This document shows, piece after piece, positions 1 through 6,367 of a stretch of DNA of 10,199 nt; within the stretch, counting starts at the first letter, position 1, and every line of letters starts with the position of its first letter. The DNA comes from Alloprevotella sp. (lineage in GTDB: Bacteria > Bacteroidota > Bacteroidia > Bacteroidales > Bacteroidaceae). Position numbers and translations under genes: made by a program. The DNA lies in the NCBI GenBank assembly GCA_017477205.1, contig JAFUXE010000063.1, positions 1 to 10,199 of the forward strand, given 5' to 3'. Below the pieces are notes generated by a model that saw only the letters and a program-made list of their open reading frames with translations, was not told where the DNA came from and did not search any database.

Positions 1-261
1 GTGGAGGCGTTGCTGCGGAGGCCCGTGGAGGGGGACGCCGGGTGCCTGGCTCCCAGGAAGACCACCGTCAGGATGTCGGACAGGCAGGTGCAGGAGGGGC
101 TGAAGGCCCTGGTGGGCGACGGCGGCTGGACGGTGTTCATGAACCTTCCGTACGGCAGGCAGCGAACGGTGCTGCTGGAGCTTCGCGAGAAGGGGGCCTC
201 GCTGCGACAGCTGGAGAGGGCGACGGGCATCGGACGGAACACGATATGGAAGATGAGGTAA
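1..261 (+). CDS. C-terminal fragment of a probable Y1/REP-associated (RAYT-like) transposase, 5' end outside window
   Basis: The reading frame is open from base 1 and ends at TAA 259-261. The GTG at base 1 is probably just an in-frame codon of a longer gene, so the true start is not visible. The final residues form a compact helix-turn-helix (ASLRQLERATGIGRNTIWKM). It is preceded by a segment (MSDRQVQEGLKALVG, then LPYGRQRTVLLELREKG) that resembles the C-terminal tail of Bacteroidota IS200-like/REP-associated transposases. These tails usually end in a DnaA- or resolvase-like HTH of the form LRxxGxSxRQLxRLTGIxRxxI. The catalytic HUH domain and its tyrosine would lie upstream and cannot be checked. 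Family assignment rests on recall of the tail pattern. Another HTH protein, or a decayed remnant, is possible. It is separate from the next gene, which has its own -7 box. Confidence 0.5.
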   Translation: MEALLRRPVEGDAGCLAPRKTTVRMSDRQVQEGLKALVGDGGWTVFMNLPYGRQRTVLLELREKGASLRQLERATGIGRNTIWKMR

Positions 262-267
262 AGGGAC

Positions 268-281
268 TCCCTCTGGAGGGA
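268..281. repeat. Short imperfect palindrome after the transposase-like gene (possible REP-type hairpin)
   Basis: TCCCTC-TG-GAGGGA forms a 6-bp inverted repeat with a 2-base centre, seven bases after the stop codon. A GTAG tetranucleotide lies just downstream at 287-290. REP elements mobilised by RAYT transposases combine a short hairpin with a GTAG/GTGG tetranucleotide, normally on the 5' side of the hairpin, so the fit here is partial. There is no T-run, so it is not a good intrinsic terminator. I see no second copy in this window. Confidence 0.3.
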
Positions 282-329
282 CACGCGTAGTATTTGGGGC
301 ACGGATGCGCGTTTCTGCGAAAAAAAGTG

Positions 330-337
330 TAACTTTG
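330..337 (+). promoter_or_regulatory. Bacteroidota -7 box for the methyltransferase-like gene
   Basis: TAACTTTG matches the Bacteroidota sigma-ABfr -7 consensus TAnnTTTG and is followed by CGC. Transcription would begin near 343-346, giving a leader of about 20 bases before the ATG at 366. No convincing TTTG -33 element lies 19-21 bases upstream, so the promoter may be weak or need an activator. Confidence 0.5.
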
Positions 338-365
338 CGCAGGAACACCATAATGCACCTCCGCC

Positions 366-965
366 ATGCCCCTACCCTACGCCCTGCGCAAATACTGGAA
401 CCTGCTGCTGCGCCTGCCCCACAGGCGTGGCTACGGCATACATTCGCCCTACGCCTTCGGCCTCGTGACGGGCGTCGTGTATGAGCGTGCCCCGTTCTAT
501 GCCTACAGGAGGCTTCGTGAGAAGCGCGAGGGGGCGACGCTGCGCGAAAAGGACGACCGCCTGATGCTGCGCCTGGCGAACTTCCGGCAGCCAAGGCGGG
601 GACTCATCGTGGGCGAAGGCCTCGATGTGACGCGCGGCTACCTGGAGGCGGGATGCCAGCGTTGCGCGTGGGAAACGGTGAGGGACGCCGCGGCCTTACG
701 CCAAAGGGACGAACTGCAGGGGCTGGACATGCTTGTGGCCGGAGGGGAGGACTGGGCGAAAGCCGTGAGCACCTGTCTCGCTGCAGGAAACGAGGGGGCG
801 CTCATCGTCTGCCTCGGCATCCACCGCACGTCGGCCGATGTGCGGGCCTGGCGAGAGCTGTGCCGCGACGAACGCGTACGCCTCAGCTTCGACCTCTACG
901 AAATGGGACTCCTCAGCCTTGAAGGGCGCTTCGCGAAGGAAAACCATGTCGTGTTCTATGGGTGA
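366..965 (+). CDS. Methyltransferase-like protein with an eroded SAM-binding site (hypothetical)
   Basis: This 199-residue soluble protein has no signal peptide. The N-terminus carries RGYGIHSPYAF (21-31), followed by YERAPFYAYRRLREKR. This resembles the opening of a Bacteroidota family annotated as class I SAM-dependent methyltransferases (R-G-x-G-V-H-S-P-F-A-F, then YYxYxxLR). The end also fits that family: GIHRT (151-155), AWREL, FDLYEMGLL (175-183) and KENHVVFYG (191-199). Where relatives have a glycine-rich motif I (LEIGxxxGxSTxYLA), this protein reads LIVGEGLDVTRGYLEAG (80-96) and lacks the usual acidic-loop pattern. It is also shorter than the roughly 240-260 residues I would expect. 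It may be a catalytically dead or repurposed paralogue. The ATG at 366 is the first in frame after the -7 box. It stands alone between its own promoter and terminator. No function is assigned. Confidence 0.7.
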   Translation: MPLPYALRKYWNLLLRLPHRRGYGIHSPYAFGLVTGVVYERAPFYAYRRLREKREGATLREKDDRLMLRLANFRQPRRGLIVGEGLDVTRGYLEAGCQRCAWETVRDAAALRQRDELQGLDMLVAGGEDWAKAVSTCLAAGNEGALIVCLGIHRTSADVRAWRELCRDERVRLSFDLYEMGLLSLEGRFAKENHVVFYG

Positions 966-992
966 TTAACGCATAGGCCCATTCCATTCTCA

Positions 993-1005
993 TGCAGAAT
1001 CTGCA
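993..1005. repeat. Perfect 13-base palindrome before the terminator
   Basis: TGCAGA-A-TCTGCA is a perfect 6-bp inverted repeat around a central A. It lies 27 bases after the stop codon of the methyltransferase-like gene, and its last base is the first base of the terminator stem. It could be a small hairpin that blocks 3' exonucleases, a protein-binding site, or chance. Confidence 0.45.
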
Positions 1006-1050
1006 CGGTGGCGGGCGCGTCGAAAGACGTGCTCGCCACCGTTCTTTTTT
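1005..1050 (+). terminator. Strong intrinsic terminator with GAAA tetraloop
   Basis: Bases 1005-1021 pair with 1026-1042 over 17 bp, including two G-U wobbles, closed by a GAAA tetraloop at 1022-1025. The run TCTTTTTT (1043-1050) follows at once. The orientation fits rho-independent termination of the methyltransferase-like gene and separates it from the ftsX operon. Confidence 0.9.
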
Positions 1051-1125
1051 CCTTCCTGAAGATTCCAGAAGTTTCCGTCCCGGAAGCCTCAGCCCGTGCC
1101 GCCCAATCGTAAAATCGCTGAAAAT

Positions 1126-1157
1126 TTTGGCTTTTGCCGAGAATATGCCTATTTTTG
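1126..1157 (+). promoter_or_regulatory. Bacteroidota promoter of the ftsX operon
   Basis: A -33 element TTTG (1126-1129) and a -7 element TATTTTTG (1150-1157) are separated by exactly 20 bases, matching the Bacteroidota consensus TTTG-N19/21-TAnnTTTG. The start of transcription would be near 1164. The leader is about 30 bases, AT-rich and without a Shine-Dalgarno sequence. This is the only full two-part promoter I see upstream of the seven-gene operon. Confidence 0.75.
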
Positions 1158-1194
1158 CGCGCTAAATATAAACAAGTAGAAACTCTCTTCCCCT

Positions 1195-2067
1195 ATGAGC
1201 AAGCATAAGACTCGCGTGGGAGGCCGCTTCAACACGGTGACTTCCTGCATCAGCACAACGATGGTGTTGCTGCTGCTGGGCGTGGTGGTGTTTTTCACCT
1301 TGGTGGCGAGGAACTTCTCCAATGCCGTGCGTGAGAACTTCATCGTGGAGGTTCTCCTGCACGACAGCATCTCCGATGCGGAGCGCACAAGCCTCCAGCA
1401 CTACCTGAGCGCGCAGCCCTACGCCCGCAGCGTCAACTACCTCTCAAAAGAGGAGGGCACGCGCCTGATGGAAGAGGCTCTGGCGGACAGCGTGGTGGAG
1501 TTTGAGGGCTACAGCCCCGTGCCCGCTGAATTTGAGGTTTACCTGAACGCCGACTACACGCATCCTGACAGCATTACCCGCTTCGAGCCGCTCCTGCGGG
1601 AGCGCGCCTACGTGCTGGACGTCATCTACCCGCGCGACATGATGGACACCGTGAACGAGGCCCTGCCGCTGATAAGCCTCGTCCTGCTGGGGCTTGCCAT
1701 CCTGCTGACACTCATCTCCATCTCCCTCATCAACAACACCATGCGCATGAGCGTCTATGCCCGGCGCCAGACCATCCACTCCATGAAACTCGTGGGAGCC
1801 AAATGGAGCTTCATCCGCCGCCCCTACATGTGGCGCGCCCTGCTGATGGGCATCGTGGCAGCCGGCATCGCCTGCGCCCTGCTGATGGCAGGCATCTACT
1901 GGCTCTGGGGCTTGCACGCATACATCAGCACGCTGGTGACGCCGCAGGTGGTGACGCTGACGCTGGGCACCGTCGTGGTGTGCGGTCTCTCGCTGACGCT
2001 ACTCTGCGCCTACGTCTCCGTGACGCGCTTCCTGCGCATGTCGGAGGCACAGATGATGATGAAATAA
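1195..2067 (+). CDS. ftsX: Cell division protein FtsX (ABC-transporter-like permease)
   Basis: FtsX is the membrane partner of the ATPase FtsE. Together they act at the divisome and activate peptidoglycan hydrolases through the FtsX outer loop. The 290 residues show the family layout: a short cytoplasmic N-terminus, TM1 at about 17-38, a large extracytoplasmic loop (about 40-155) and TM2 at about 158-180. Then comes the conserved cytoplasmic stretch NTMRMSVYARR...MKLVGA (181-202) with FIRRP (207-210), TM3 at about 215-240, TM4 at about 252-275 and a short C-terminal tail. Length is normal for the family. The ATG at 1195 lies about 37 bases after the -7 box and is the first good start. No ftsE is adjacent; in Bacteroidota it is usually elsewhere. 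It is the first gene of the operon. Confidence 0.95.
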   Translation: MSKHKTRVGGRFNTVTSCISTTMVLLLLGVVVFFTLVARNFSNAVRENFIVEVLLHDSISDAERTSLQHYLSAQPYARSVNYLSKEEGTRLMEEALADSVVEFEGYSPVPAEFEVYLNADYTHPDSITRFEPLLRERAYVLDVIYPRDMMDTVNEALPLISLVLLGLAILLTLISISLINNTMRMSVYARRQTIHSMKLVGAKWSFIRRPYMWRALLMGIVAAGIACALLMAGIYWLWGLHAYISTLVTPQVVTLTLGTVVVCGLSLTLLCAYVSVTRFLRMSEAQMMMK

Positions 2068-2090
2068 ACAAAGACAAAGACAAAAACAAC
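2068..2090 (+). repeat. A-rich hexamer tandem repeat ahead of the DUF3098 gene
   Basis: Two ACAAAG units followed by ACAAAAACAAC fill the 28-base gap between the ftsX stop and the ATG at 2096. There is no Shine-Dalgarno sequence. A-rich tracts before start codons promote initiation in Bacteroidota, so this tract may be the ribosome-recruiting element. A similar repeat precedes queA. Confidence 0.5.
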
Positions 2091-2095
2091 CATCA

Positions 2096-2350
2096 ATGAA
2101 GGACAAAAAGAAAGCATTCGCCTTCGGGCGCATCAACTTCATCCTGCTGGGCGTGGGCGTTGCCATCGTGTTGCTCGGCATGGTTCTCATGTCGGGCAGC
2201 GCCTCTGACACGACGGCGTTCAATCCGGACATCTTCAGCTGGCAACGCATCAAGCTGGCTCCCCTCGTATGCCTCTTCGGCTACCTCTTCATGGTGGTCG
2301 CTATCCTGTGGCGTCCGAAGGCGGAAGCTGAAACCGAGGAGAAAAAGTAG
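2096..2350 (+). CDS. DUF3098 small membrane protein
   Basis: This is an 84-residue protein with two predicted membrane helices (about 13-33 and 53-73), a lysine-rich N-terminus (MKDKKK) and a charged acidic/lysine C-terminal tail. The loop holds LMSGSASDTTAFNPDIFSWQRIKLAP (31-56), whose LMSG...FNPDIFS.RRI.LAP pattern is the signature of DUF3098, a Bacteroidota family with no known function. Both ends are probably cytoplasmic with a short periplasmic loop, judged from the positive charges before TM1 and after TM2. It sits between ftsX and uppP, 28 bases after one and 6 bases before the other, an arrangement I recall as common in the phylum. A role in the envelope or divisome is inferred from context only. 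Confidence 0.9.
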   Translation: MKDKKKAFAFGRINFILLGVGVAIVLLGMVLMSGSASDTTAFNPDIFSWQRIKLAPLVCLFGYLFMVVAILWRPKAEAETEEKK

Positions 2351-2356
2351 GCCGCG

Positions 2357-3223
2357 ATGGAAGAAATGACTTGGCTGCAAGCCCTCATCATCAGCATCGT
2401 TGAAGGCCTGACGGAATTTCTCCCCGTGTCCTCCACGGGACACATGATCATAACGGAAGGCCTGCTGGGCATGAAGAGTACGGAGTTCGTGAAGGCCTTC
2501 ACCGTCATCATACAGTTTGGTGCCATCCTCTCTGTCGTGTGTCTCTACTGGCGCAGGTTCTTCTACCCCGAAGCCATGCAGAGCAAGGGCTACACGTGGT
2601 GGCAGGCTATCTGGCGCTTCTACCTGAAGCTCATCGTGGGCGTGCTACCCGCCGTCATCCTGGGTCTCGCCTTCAACGACTTCATTGAGGAAAACCTCGG
2701 ACGCGTATGGCTCGTAGCCGTCATGCTGATTGTGGGCGGCGTGTTCATGCTGTTCTGCGACCGCATCTGGGGCAACGGTCAGAAGGAGGAGCCCACGATG
2801 CGCAGTGCCTTCTGGATAGGCTGCTTCCAGTGCATCTCCATGATACCCGGCGTTTCGCGCTCCATGGCCACCATCGTGGGCGGAATGGCGCAAAAGCTTT
2901 CTCGCAAGGTCGCCGCGGAGTTCTCCTTCTTCCTCGCCGTGCCGACGATGGCAGGCGCCACCGTACTCTCCGTCTATAAGCTCATAAAAAGCGGCGGCGG
3001 CAACATCCTGATGCAGGGCGACAACCTCGGGCTGCTCATCTTCGGCAGTATCGTGGCCTTCATCGTTGCCATAGCAGCGATAAAATTCTTCATCGGCTTC
3101 GTGTCAAGATACGGCTTCCGCGCCTTCGGCTGGTACCGCATCGTCGTGGGTTCCCTCATTCTGGCCATCATCGGACTTCACGCCATGGGCGTCACGGACT
3201 TCACCCTCGAAATGGTTGACTGA
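2357..3223 (+). CDS. uppP: Undecaprenyl-diphosphatase UppP (BacA)
   Basis: This integral membrane phosphatase converts undecaprenyl diphosphate to the monophosphate, recycling the lipid carrier for peptidoglycan and surface polysaccharides. Loss or overexpression changes bacitracin sensitivity. The 288 residues carry both family signatures: EGLTEFLPVSSTGH (16-29), with the catalytic glutamates E16 and E20, S26 and H29, and PGVSRSMATI (164-173), with the conserved R168. Hydrophobic segments run throughout, in line with the re-entrant multi-helix BacA fold. Length is close to the usual 265-290. The ATG at 2357 follows the DUF3098 stop by six bases, and the TGA at 3221-3223 is two bases before the truB ATG, so translation is probably coupled. 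Confidence 0.97.
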   Translation: MEEMTWLQALIISIVEGLTEFLPVSSTGHMIITEGLLGMKSTEFVKAFTVIIQFGAILSVVCLYWRRFFYPEAMQSKGYTWWQAIWRFYLKLIVGVLPAVILGLAFNDFIEENLGRVWLVAVMLIVGGVFMLFCDRIWGNGQKEEPTMRSAFWIGCFQCISMIPGVSRSMATIVGGMAQKLSRKVAAEFSFFLAVPTMAGATVLSVYKLIKSGGGNILMQGDNLGLLIFGSIVAFIVAIAAIKFFIGFVSRYGFRAFGWYRIVVGSLILAIIGLHAMGVTDFTLEMVD

Positions 3224-3225
3224 GC

Positions 3226-3936
3226 ATGAATTTCCTCCAAGGTCAGATACTGGCTTTTGACAAGCCCTACCGCACGACGTCCTTCCAGCAAGTGGCGAAG
3301 GTGCGGTGGCTGCTGACGCAGAAGGTGGGACGACGCCTTAAAGTGGGACATGCCGGCACACTTGACCCCCTGGCTACAGGCGTGCTCGTCATCTGCACGG
3401 GAAAGGCCACGAAGCAGATTGAGCAGCTACAGACACACACGAAGGAGTACGTGGCAGAACTGCGCCTTGGGCAGACCACGGCAAGCTACGACCTGGAGCA
3501 TCCCGTGGACAAGGAATATCCCACGGAGCACATCACGGAGGACATGGTGCATGAAGCCCTGCACCGCCTCCAGGGCGACATCATGCAGGTGCCGCCCATC
3601 TTCAGTGCCTGCCATGCAGACGGCAAGCGCGCCTACGAGCTGGCACGCAAGGGACGCGACGTGGAGCTTCCCGCAAAGCCCGTCCACGTGGAGGAGATAG
3701 AACTTCAGGAACTGCGCCTCCCCGACTACATGCGCATTCGCGTGGTGTGCGGAAAAGGCACCTACATACGCTCCCTGGCCCGCGACATTGGCGAAGCCCT
3801 CGGCAGTGGGGCCCACCTGCTCTCCCTGCGTCGCACCCGTGTGGGCGACATCCGCGTGGAGGACTGCTTCACGACGGAATCCTTTGCCGACTGGCTGGAA
3901 CAACAAACGATAGAAACAGAAACAGAAAACAGATAG
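3226..3936 (+). CDS. truB: tRNA pseudouridine(55) synthase TruB
   Basis: TruB isomerises U55 in the T-loop of nearly all tRNAs and also acts as a tRNA chaperone. Visible motifs are the catalytic loop GHAGTLDPLATG (41-52) with nucleophile D47, KEYVAELRLGQTTASYD (73-89) with the conserved Y75, QVPPIFSA (121-128), GKRAYELAR (133-141) and GKGTYIRSLARDIG (176-189) with R182. At 236 residues it is shorter than E. coli TruB (314) and lacks most of the C-terminal PUA-like extension, which is usual for Bacteroidota. The C-terminal residues IETETENR are encoded by an A-rich hexamer repeat that also forms the upstream region of queA. The start is two bases after the uppP stop. Confidence 0.96.
   Translation: MNFLQGQILAFDKPYRTTSFQQVAKVRWLLTQKVGRRLKVGHAGTLDPLATGVLVICTGKATKQIEQLQTHTKEYVAELRLGQTTASYDLEHPVDKEYPTEHITEDMVHEALHRLQGDIMQVPPIFSACHADGKRAYELARKGRDVELPAKPVHVEEIELQELRLPDYMRIRVVCGKGTYIRSLARDIGEALGSGAHLLSLRRTRVGDIRVEDCFTTESFADWLEQQTIETETENR
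3912..3930 (+). repeat. A-rich hexamer tandem repeat before queA, inside the truB 3' end
   Basis: Two AGAAAC units followed by AGAAAAC end eight bases before the queA ATG (3938). They also encode the last residues of TruB. The composition and position resemble the ACAAAG repeat before the DUF3098 gene, suggesting an A-rich initiation enhancer embedded in coding sequence. Confidence 0.45.
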
Positions 3937-3937
3937 T

Positions 3938-5020
3938 ATGGAACATTTCAACCTTGACCCTCCCGCAAATAAACTCTCCCAGTACAAGTACAAACTGCCG
4001 GAGGAGAAAATCGCGCAGCACCCCACCTTCGGACGTGACGACTGCCGCATGATGGTGCTCCACCGCACGACCGGTGACATAGAGCACAAGAAGTTCAGCG
4101 ACATCCTGGACTTCTATGACGAGCATGACCTCTTTGTCTTCAACGACACGAAGGTGTTCCCCGCCCGCCTCTACGGAAACAAGGAGAAGACCGGCGCCCG
4201 CATTGAGGTGTTCCTCCTGCGCGAGCTGAACCGCGAACTGCGCCTGTGGGACGTCCTCGTGGATCCCGCACGCAAAATCCGCATTGGCAACAAGCTCTAC
4301 TTCGGTGAGGACAACAGCATCGTTGCGGAAGTCATTGACAATACCACCAACCGCGGACGTACGCTACGCTTCCTCTACGACGGCGACCACGAAGAGTTCA
4401 AGCAGTCCCTCTATGCCCTGGGCGAAGCTCCCATACCCCGCTTCATCGGGCGCGAGAGCGAAGAGAGCGACCTGGAAGACTTCCAGTGCATCTTCGCCAA
4501 GAACGAGGGTGCCGTGACGGCTCCCACGGCAGGCATGCACTTCTCCCGTGTACTGATGAAGCGCATGGAAATCATGGGAATAGACACCGCATACGTCACG
4601 TTGCACTGCGGCCTGGGCAACTTCCGCAGCACGGACGTCGAGGACCTCACGAAGCACAAGATGGAAAGCGAGCAGATGGTCGTAAATGCAGAATGCTGCG
4701 ACATCGTGAACAAAGCCATTGCCGAAGAGCGTCGCATCCTCGCCGTGGGAACCACCGTGCAGCGCGCGCTGGAAGTATGCGTGGGACCAGACGGGAAAAT
4801 CAAGGAGTACGAAGGCTGGACGAACAAGTTCATCTTCCCGCCATACGACTTCCGCGTAGCAACCTCCATGGTGGTGAACTTCCACCTGCCCTACAGCACG
4901 ATGCTGATGCTGACAGCCGCCTTCGGAGGCTACGACTACGTGATGAATGCCTATCAGAAGGCCCTTGACGGGGACTATCGCTTCGGTCCCTTTGGCGACG
5001 CATTGCTGATTGTTGACTAA
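3938..5020 (+). CDS. queA: S-adenosylmethionine:tRNA ribosyltransferase-isomerase QueA
   Basis: QueA transfers and isomerises the ribose of SAM onto preQ1 at wobble position 34 of GUN-anticodon tRNAs, giving epoxyqueuosine in the queuosine pathway. The 360 residues are near the family norm of 340-356. Family motifs are FVFNDTKVFPARLYG (66-80), the highly conserved GAVTAPTAGMHF (191-202), YVTLHCGLGNFR (219-230), SEQM (244-247), AVGTTVQRALE (269-279), FIFPPYDF (298-305) and NFHLPYSTMLML (314-325). The ATG at 3938 is one base after the truB stop. A cysteine replaces the usual valine in TLHVGLG (C224), which looks harmless. Other queuosine genes are not in the window. Its pairing with truB suggests co-expressed tRNA modification. 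Confidence 0.97.
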   Translation: MEHFNLDPPANKLSQYKYKLPEEKIAQHPTFGRDDCRMMVLHRTTGDIEHKKFSDILDFYDEHDLFVFNDTKVFPARLYGNKEKTGARIEVFLLRELNRELRLWDVLVDPARKIRIGNKLYFGEDNSIVAEVIDNTTNRGRTLRFLYDGDHEEFKQSLYALGEAPIPRFIGRESEESDLEDFQCIFAKNEGAVTAPTAGMHFSRVLMKRMEIMGIDTAYVTLHCGLGNFRSTDVEDLTKHKMESEQMVVNAECCDIVNKAIAEERRILAVGTTVQRALEVCVGPDGKIKEYEGWTNKFIFPPYDFRVATSMVVNFHLPYSTMLMLTAAFGGYDYVMNAYQKALDGDYRFGPFGDALLIVD

Positions 5021-5023
5021 GGC

Positions 5024-5506
5024 ATGCCCCGCATATACCTTGGCCTTGGCGCCAACCTCGGCGACCGCGAGGCGAACATCCGGAACGCCGTCGGCATGCT
5101 GGAGCAGCGCATCGGCCCCCTGCTCCGCATGTCCTCCCTCTTCGAAACGGAACCCTTGGGCTTCCGTTCGGAACATCCTTTCCTCAACGCGGCAGCCGAG
5201 TTCGAGACGGCTCTTCCCCCGCGCGATCTTCTCAAGGAGACACAGGCCGTGGAACGCATCCTCGGGCGCAAGCATAAAAGCCACGACGGCATCTACCACG
5301 ACCGTCCCATCGACATCGACCTCCTCATGCTCATACGCGATGGCGCACAGGTGAGCATGTGTACACCAAGCCTCACGCTACCCCACCCCCGCATGTGGGA
5401 ACGTCCCTTCGTCACAGAGCCGCTCAGGGAACTGGGTGTAACGGCAGGCACCTTCCCCGCCGCGCCCCCATCACAACACTTCACCCTCCATGTCCAAACT
5501 TCTTGA
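5024..5506 (+). CDS. folK: 6-hydroxymethyl-7,8-dihydropterin pyrophosphokinase FolK (HPPK)
   Basis: HPPK transfers pyrophosphate from ATP to 6-hydroxymethyl-7,8-dihydropterin, the step before dihydropteroate synthase in folate synthesis. The 160 residues match the family length. Motifs are the N-terminal YLGLGANLGDREANI (5-19), SSLFETEPLGF (37-47), PFLNAAAEFET (52-62) and the signature RPIDIDLL (94-101). D97 and D99 correspond to the two magnesium-binding aspartates of E. coli HPPK (D95, D97). LPHPRMWERPFVTEPL (119-134) completes the fold. The ATG at 5024 follows the queA stop by three bases. The last 17 bases overlap the start of the acyltransferase gene in another frame, so the proline-rich C-terminal tail is partly shaped by that overlap. 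Confidence 0.95.
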   Translation: MPRIYLGLGANLGDREANIRNAVGMLEQRIGPLLRMSSLFETEPLGFRSEHPFLNAAAEFETALPPRDLLKETQAVERILGRKHKSHDGIYHDRPIDIDLLMLIRDGAQVSMCTPSLTLPHPRMWERPFVTEPLRELGVTAGTFPAAPPSQHFTLHVQTS

Positions 5507-6362
5507 CATCTTCTTCCGCCTCTCCTCAATGCTTCCCCTCCGGGTGCACTACCTCGTGGCCGACTGCCTGCTCTATCCTATTATATATTATATTGTGGGG
5601 TATCGCAAGCGCGTGGTGCGCAGGAACCTGGAGAATGCCTTTCCCGAAAAGGACGAGAAGGAGCGCCGCACGATAGAGCGGGGCTTCTACCACTTCTTCT
5701 GCGACTACATCGTGGAGACCTGTCGCTACTACGCCATGTCGGAAGCCGAGATGAAGCGCCACCTCATTTTTGAAGGCATAGAGGATATGGAGCGCGAGCT
5801 GGAGACGCGCGACTTCGTCTTTGTCTATCTCGGCCACTACGGCAACTGGGAATGGATTTCGGCTTTGCAGCTATACGTGAACCCCGCCATCCAATGCGCG
5901 TTTCTCTACCGTCCCCTGGCCAACAAGGCCTTCGACGACCTCTTTCTGAACATCCGGAACCGCATGGGCTCGGAAAGCATCGCAAAGAACGATTCGCTGC
6001 GCCGCATCCTCACGATGAAGCGCGAGGGGAAGAAGGCCATCATCGGCTTTATCTCCGACCAAAGTCCGCGACGTACAAACATCCATCTGTGGGTGGACTT
6101 CCTGAGTCAGGACACGCCCGTGTTCACAGGTACGGAGCGCATTGCCAAGAAGGTGAATGCCGCCGTGTATTTCGCAGACGTCACACGTGAAAGCCGTGGG
6201 CACTACCGCTGCCACATGCGTCCCCTTACGTCCTCCCCCAACGACTATCCCGACTATCAGGTGACGGAACTCTACATGAAGGAGCTTGAAGCCATGATAC
6301 GCCGCAACCCGTCCATTTGGCTATGGAGCCACAAGCGCTGGAAGCGCAAACGCGAGGGGTAA
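5490..6362 (+). CDS. LpxL/HtrB-like lysophospholipid acyltransferase
   Basis: This 290-residue protein of the lipid A late acyltransferase family transfers an acyl chain to a lipid on the inner face of the inner membrane. It has an N-terminal hydrophobic anchor (about 15-38), then RKRVVRRNLENAFPEK (39-54), typical of LpxL-type proteins. The catalytic HX4(D/E) motif is HYGNWE, with H116 and E121. Further family blocks are FLYRPLANKAFDDLF, ISDQSPRR, the FTGTERIAKK substrate block and the terminal NPSIWLWSHKRWKRK (about 274-288). Its substrate could be the lipid A precursor or another lipid such as an aminolipid, so I give no symbol. The ATG at 5490 lies within folK (17-base overlap), implying coupled translation. 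It is the last gene of the operon, ending just before a strong terminator. Confidence 0.9.
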   Translation: MSKLLDIFFRLSSMLPLRVHYLVADCLLYPIIYYIVGYRKRVVRRNLENAFPEKDEKERRTIERGFYHFFCDYIVETCRYYAMSEAEMKRHLIFEGIEDMERELETRDFVFVYLGHYGNWEWISALQLYVNPAIQCAFLYRPLANKAFDDLFLNIRNRMGSESIAKNDSLRRILTMKREGKKAIIGFISDQSPRRTNIHLWVDFLSQDTPVFTGTERIAKKVNAAVYFADVTRESRGHYRCHMRPLTSSPNDYPDYQVTELYMKELEAMIRRNPSIWLWSHKRWKRKREG

Positions 6363-6367
6363 TGAAC

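Noticed and set aside
1051..1125. Spacer between the terminator and the ftsX promoter, considered for a small RNA or gene
   Set aside because: No stable hairpin with T-run, no -7 box and no plausible start codon with coding character.
3427..4104. A 225-codon minus-strand open frame across truB and queA
   Set aside because: It is antisense to conserved catalytic regions of truB, with no domain and no start signal.
4364..5299. A 311-codon minus-strand open frame across queA and folK
   Set aside because: It is opposite two clear housekeeping genes, its composition is rich in H, A, V and E as in antisense frames, and it has no promoter or motif.
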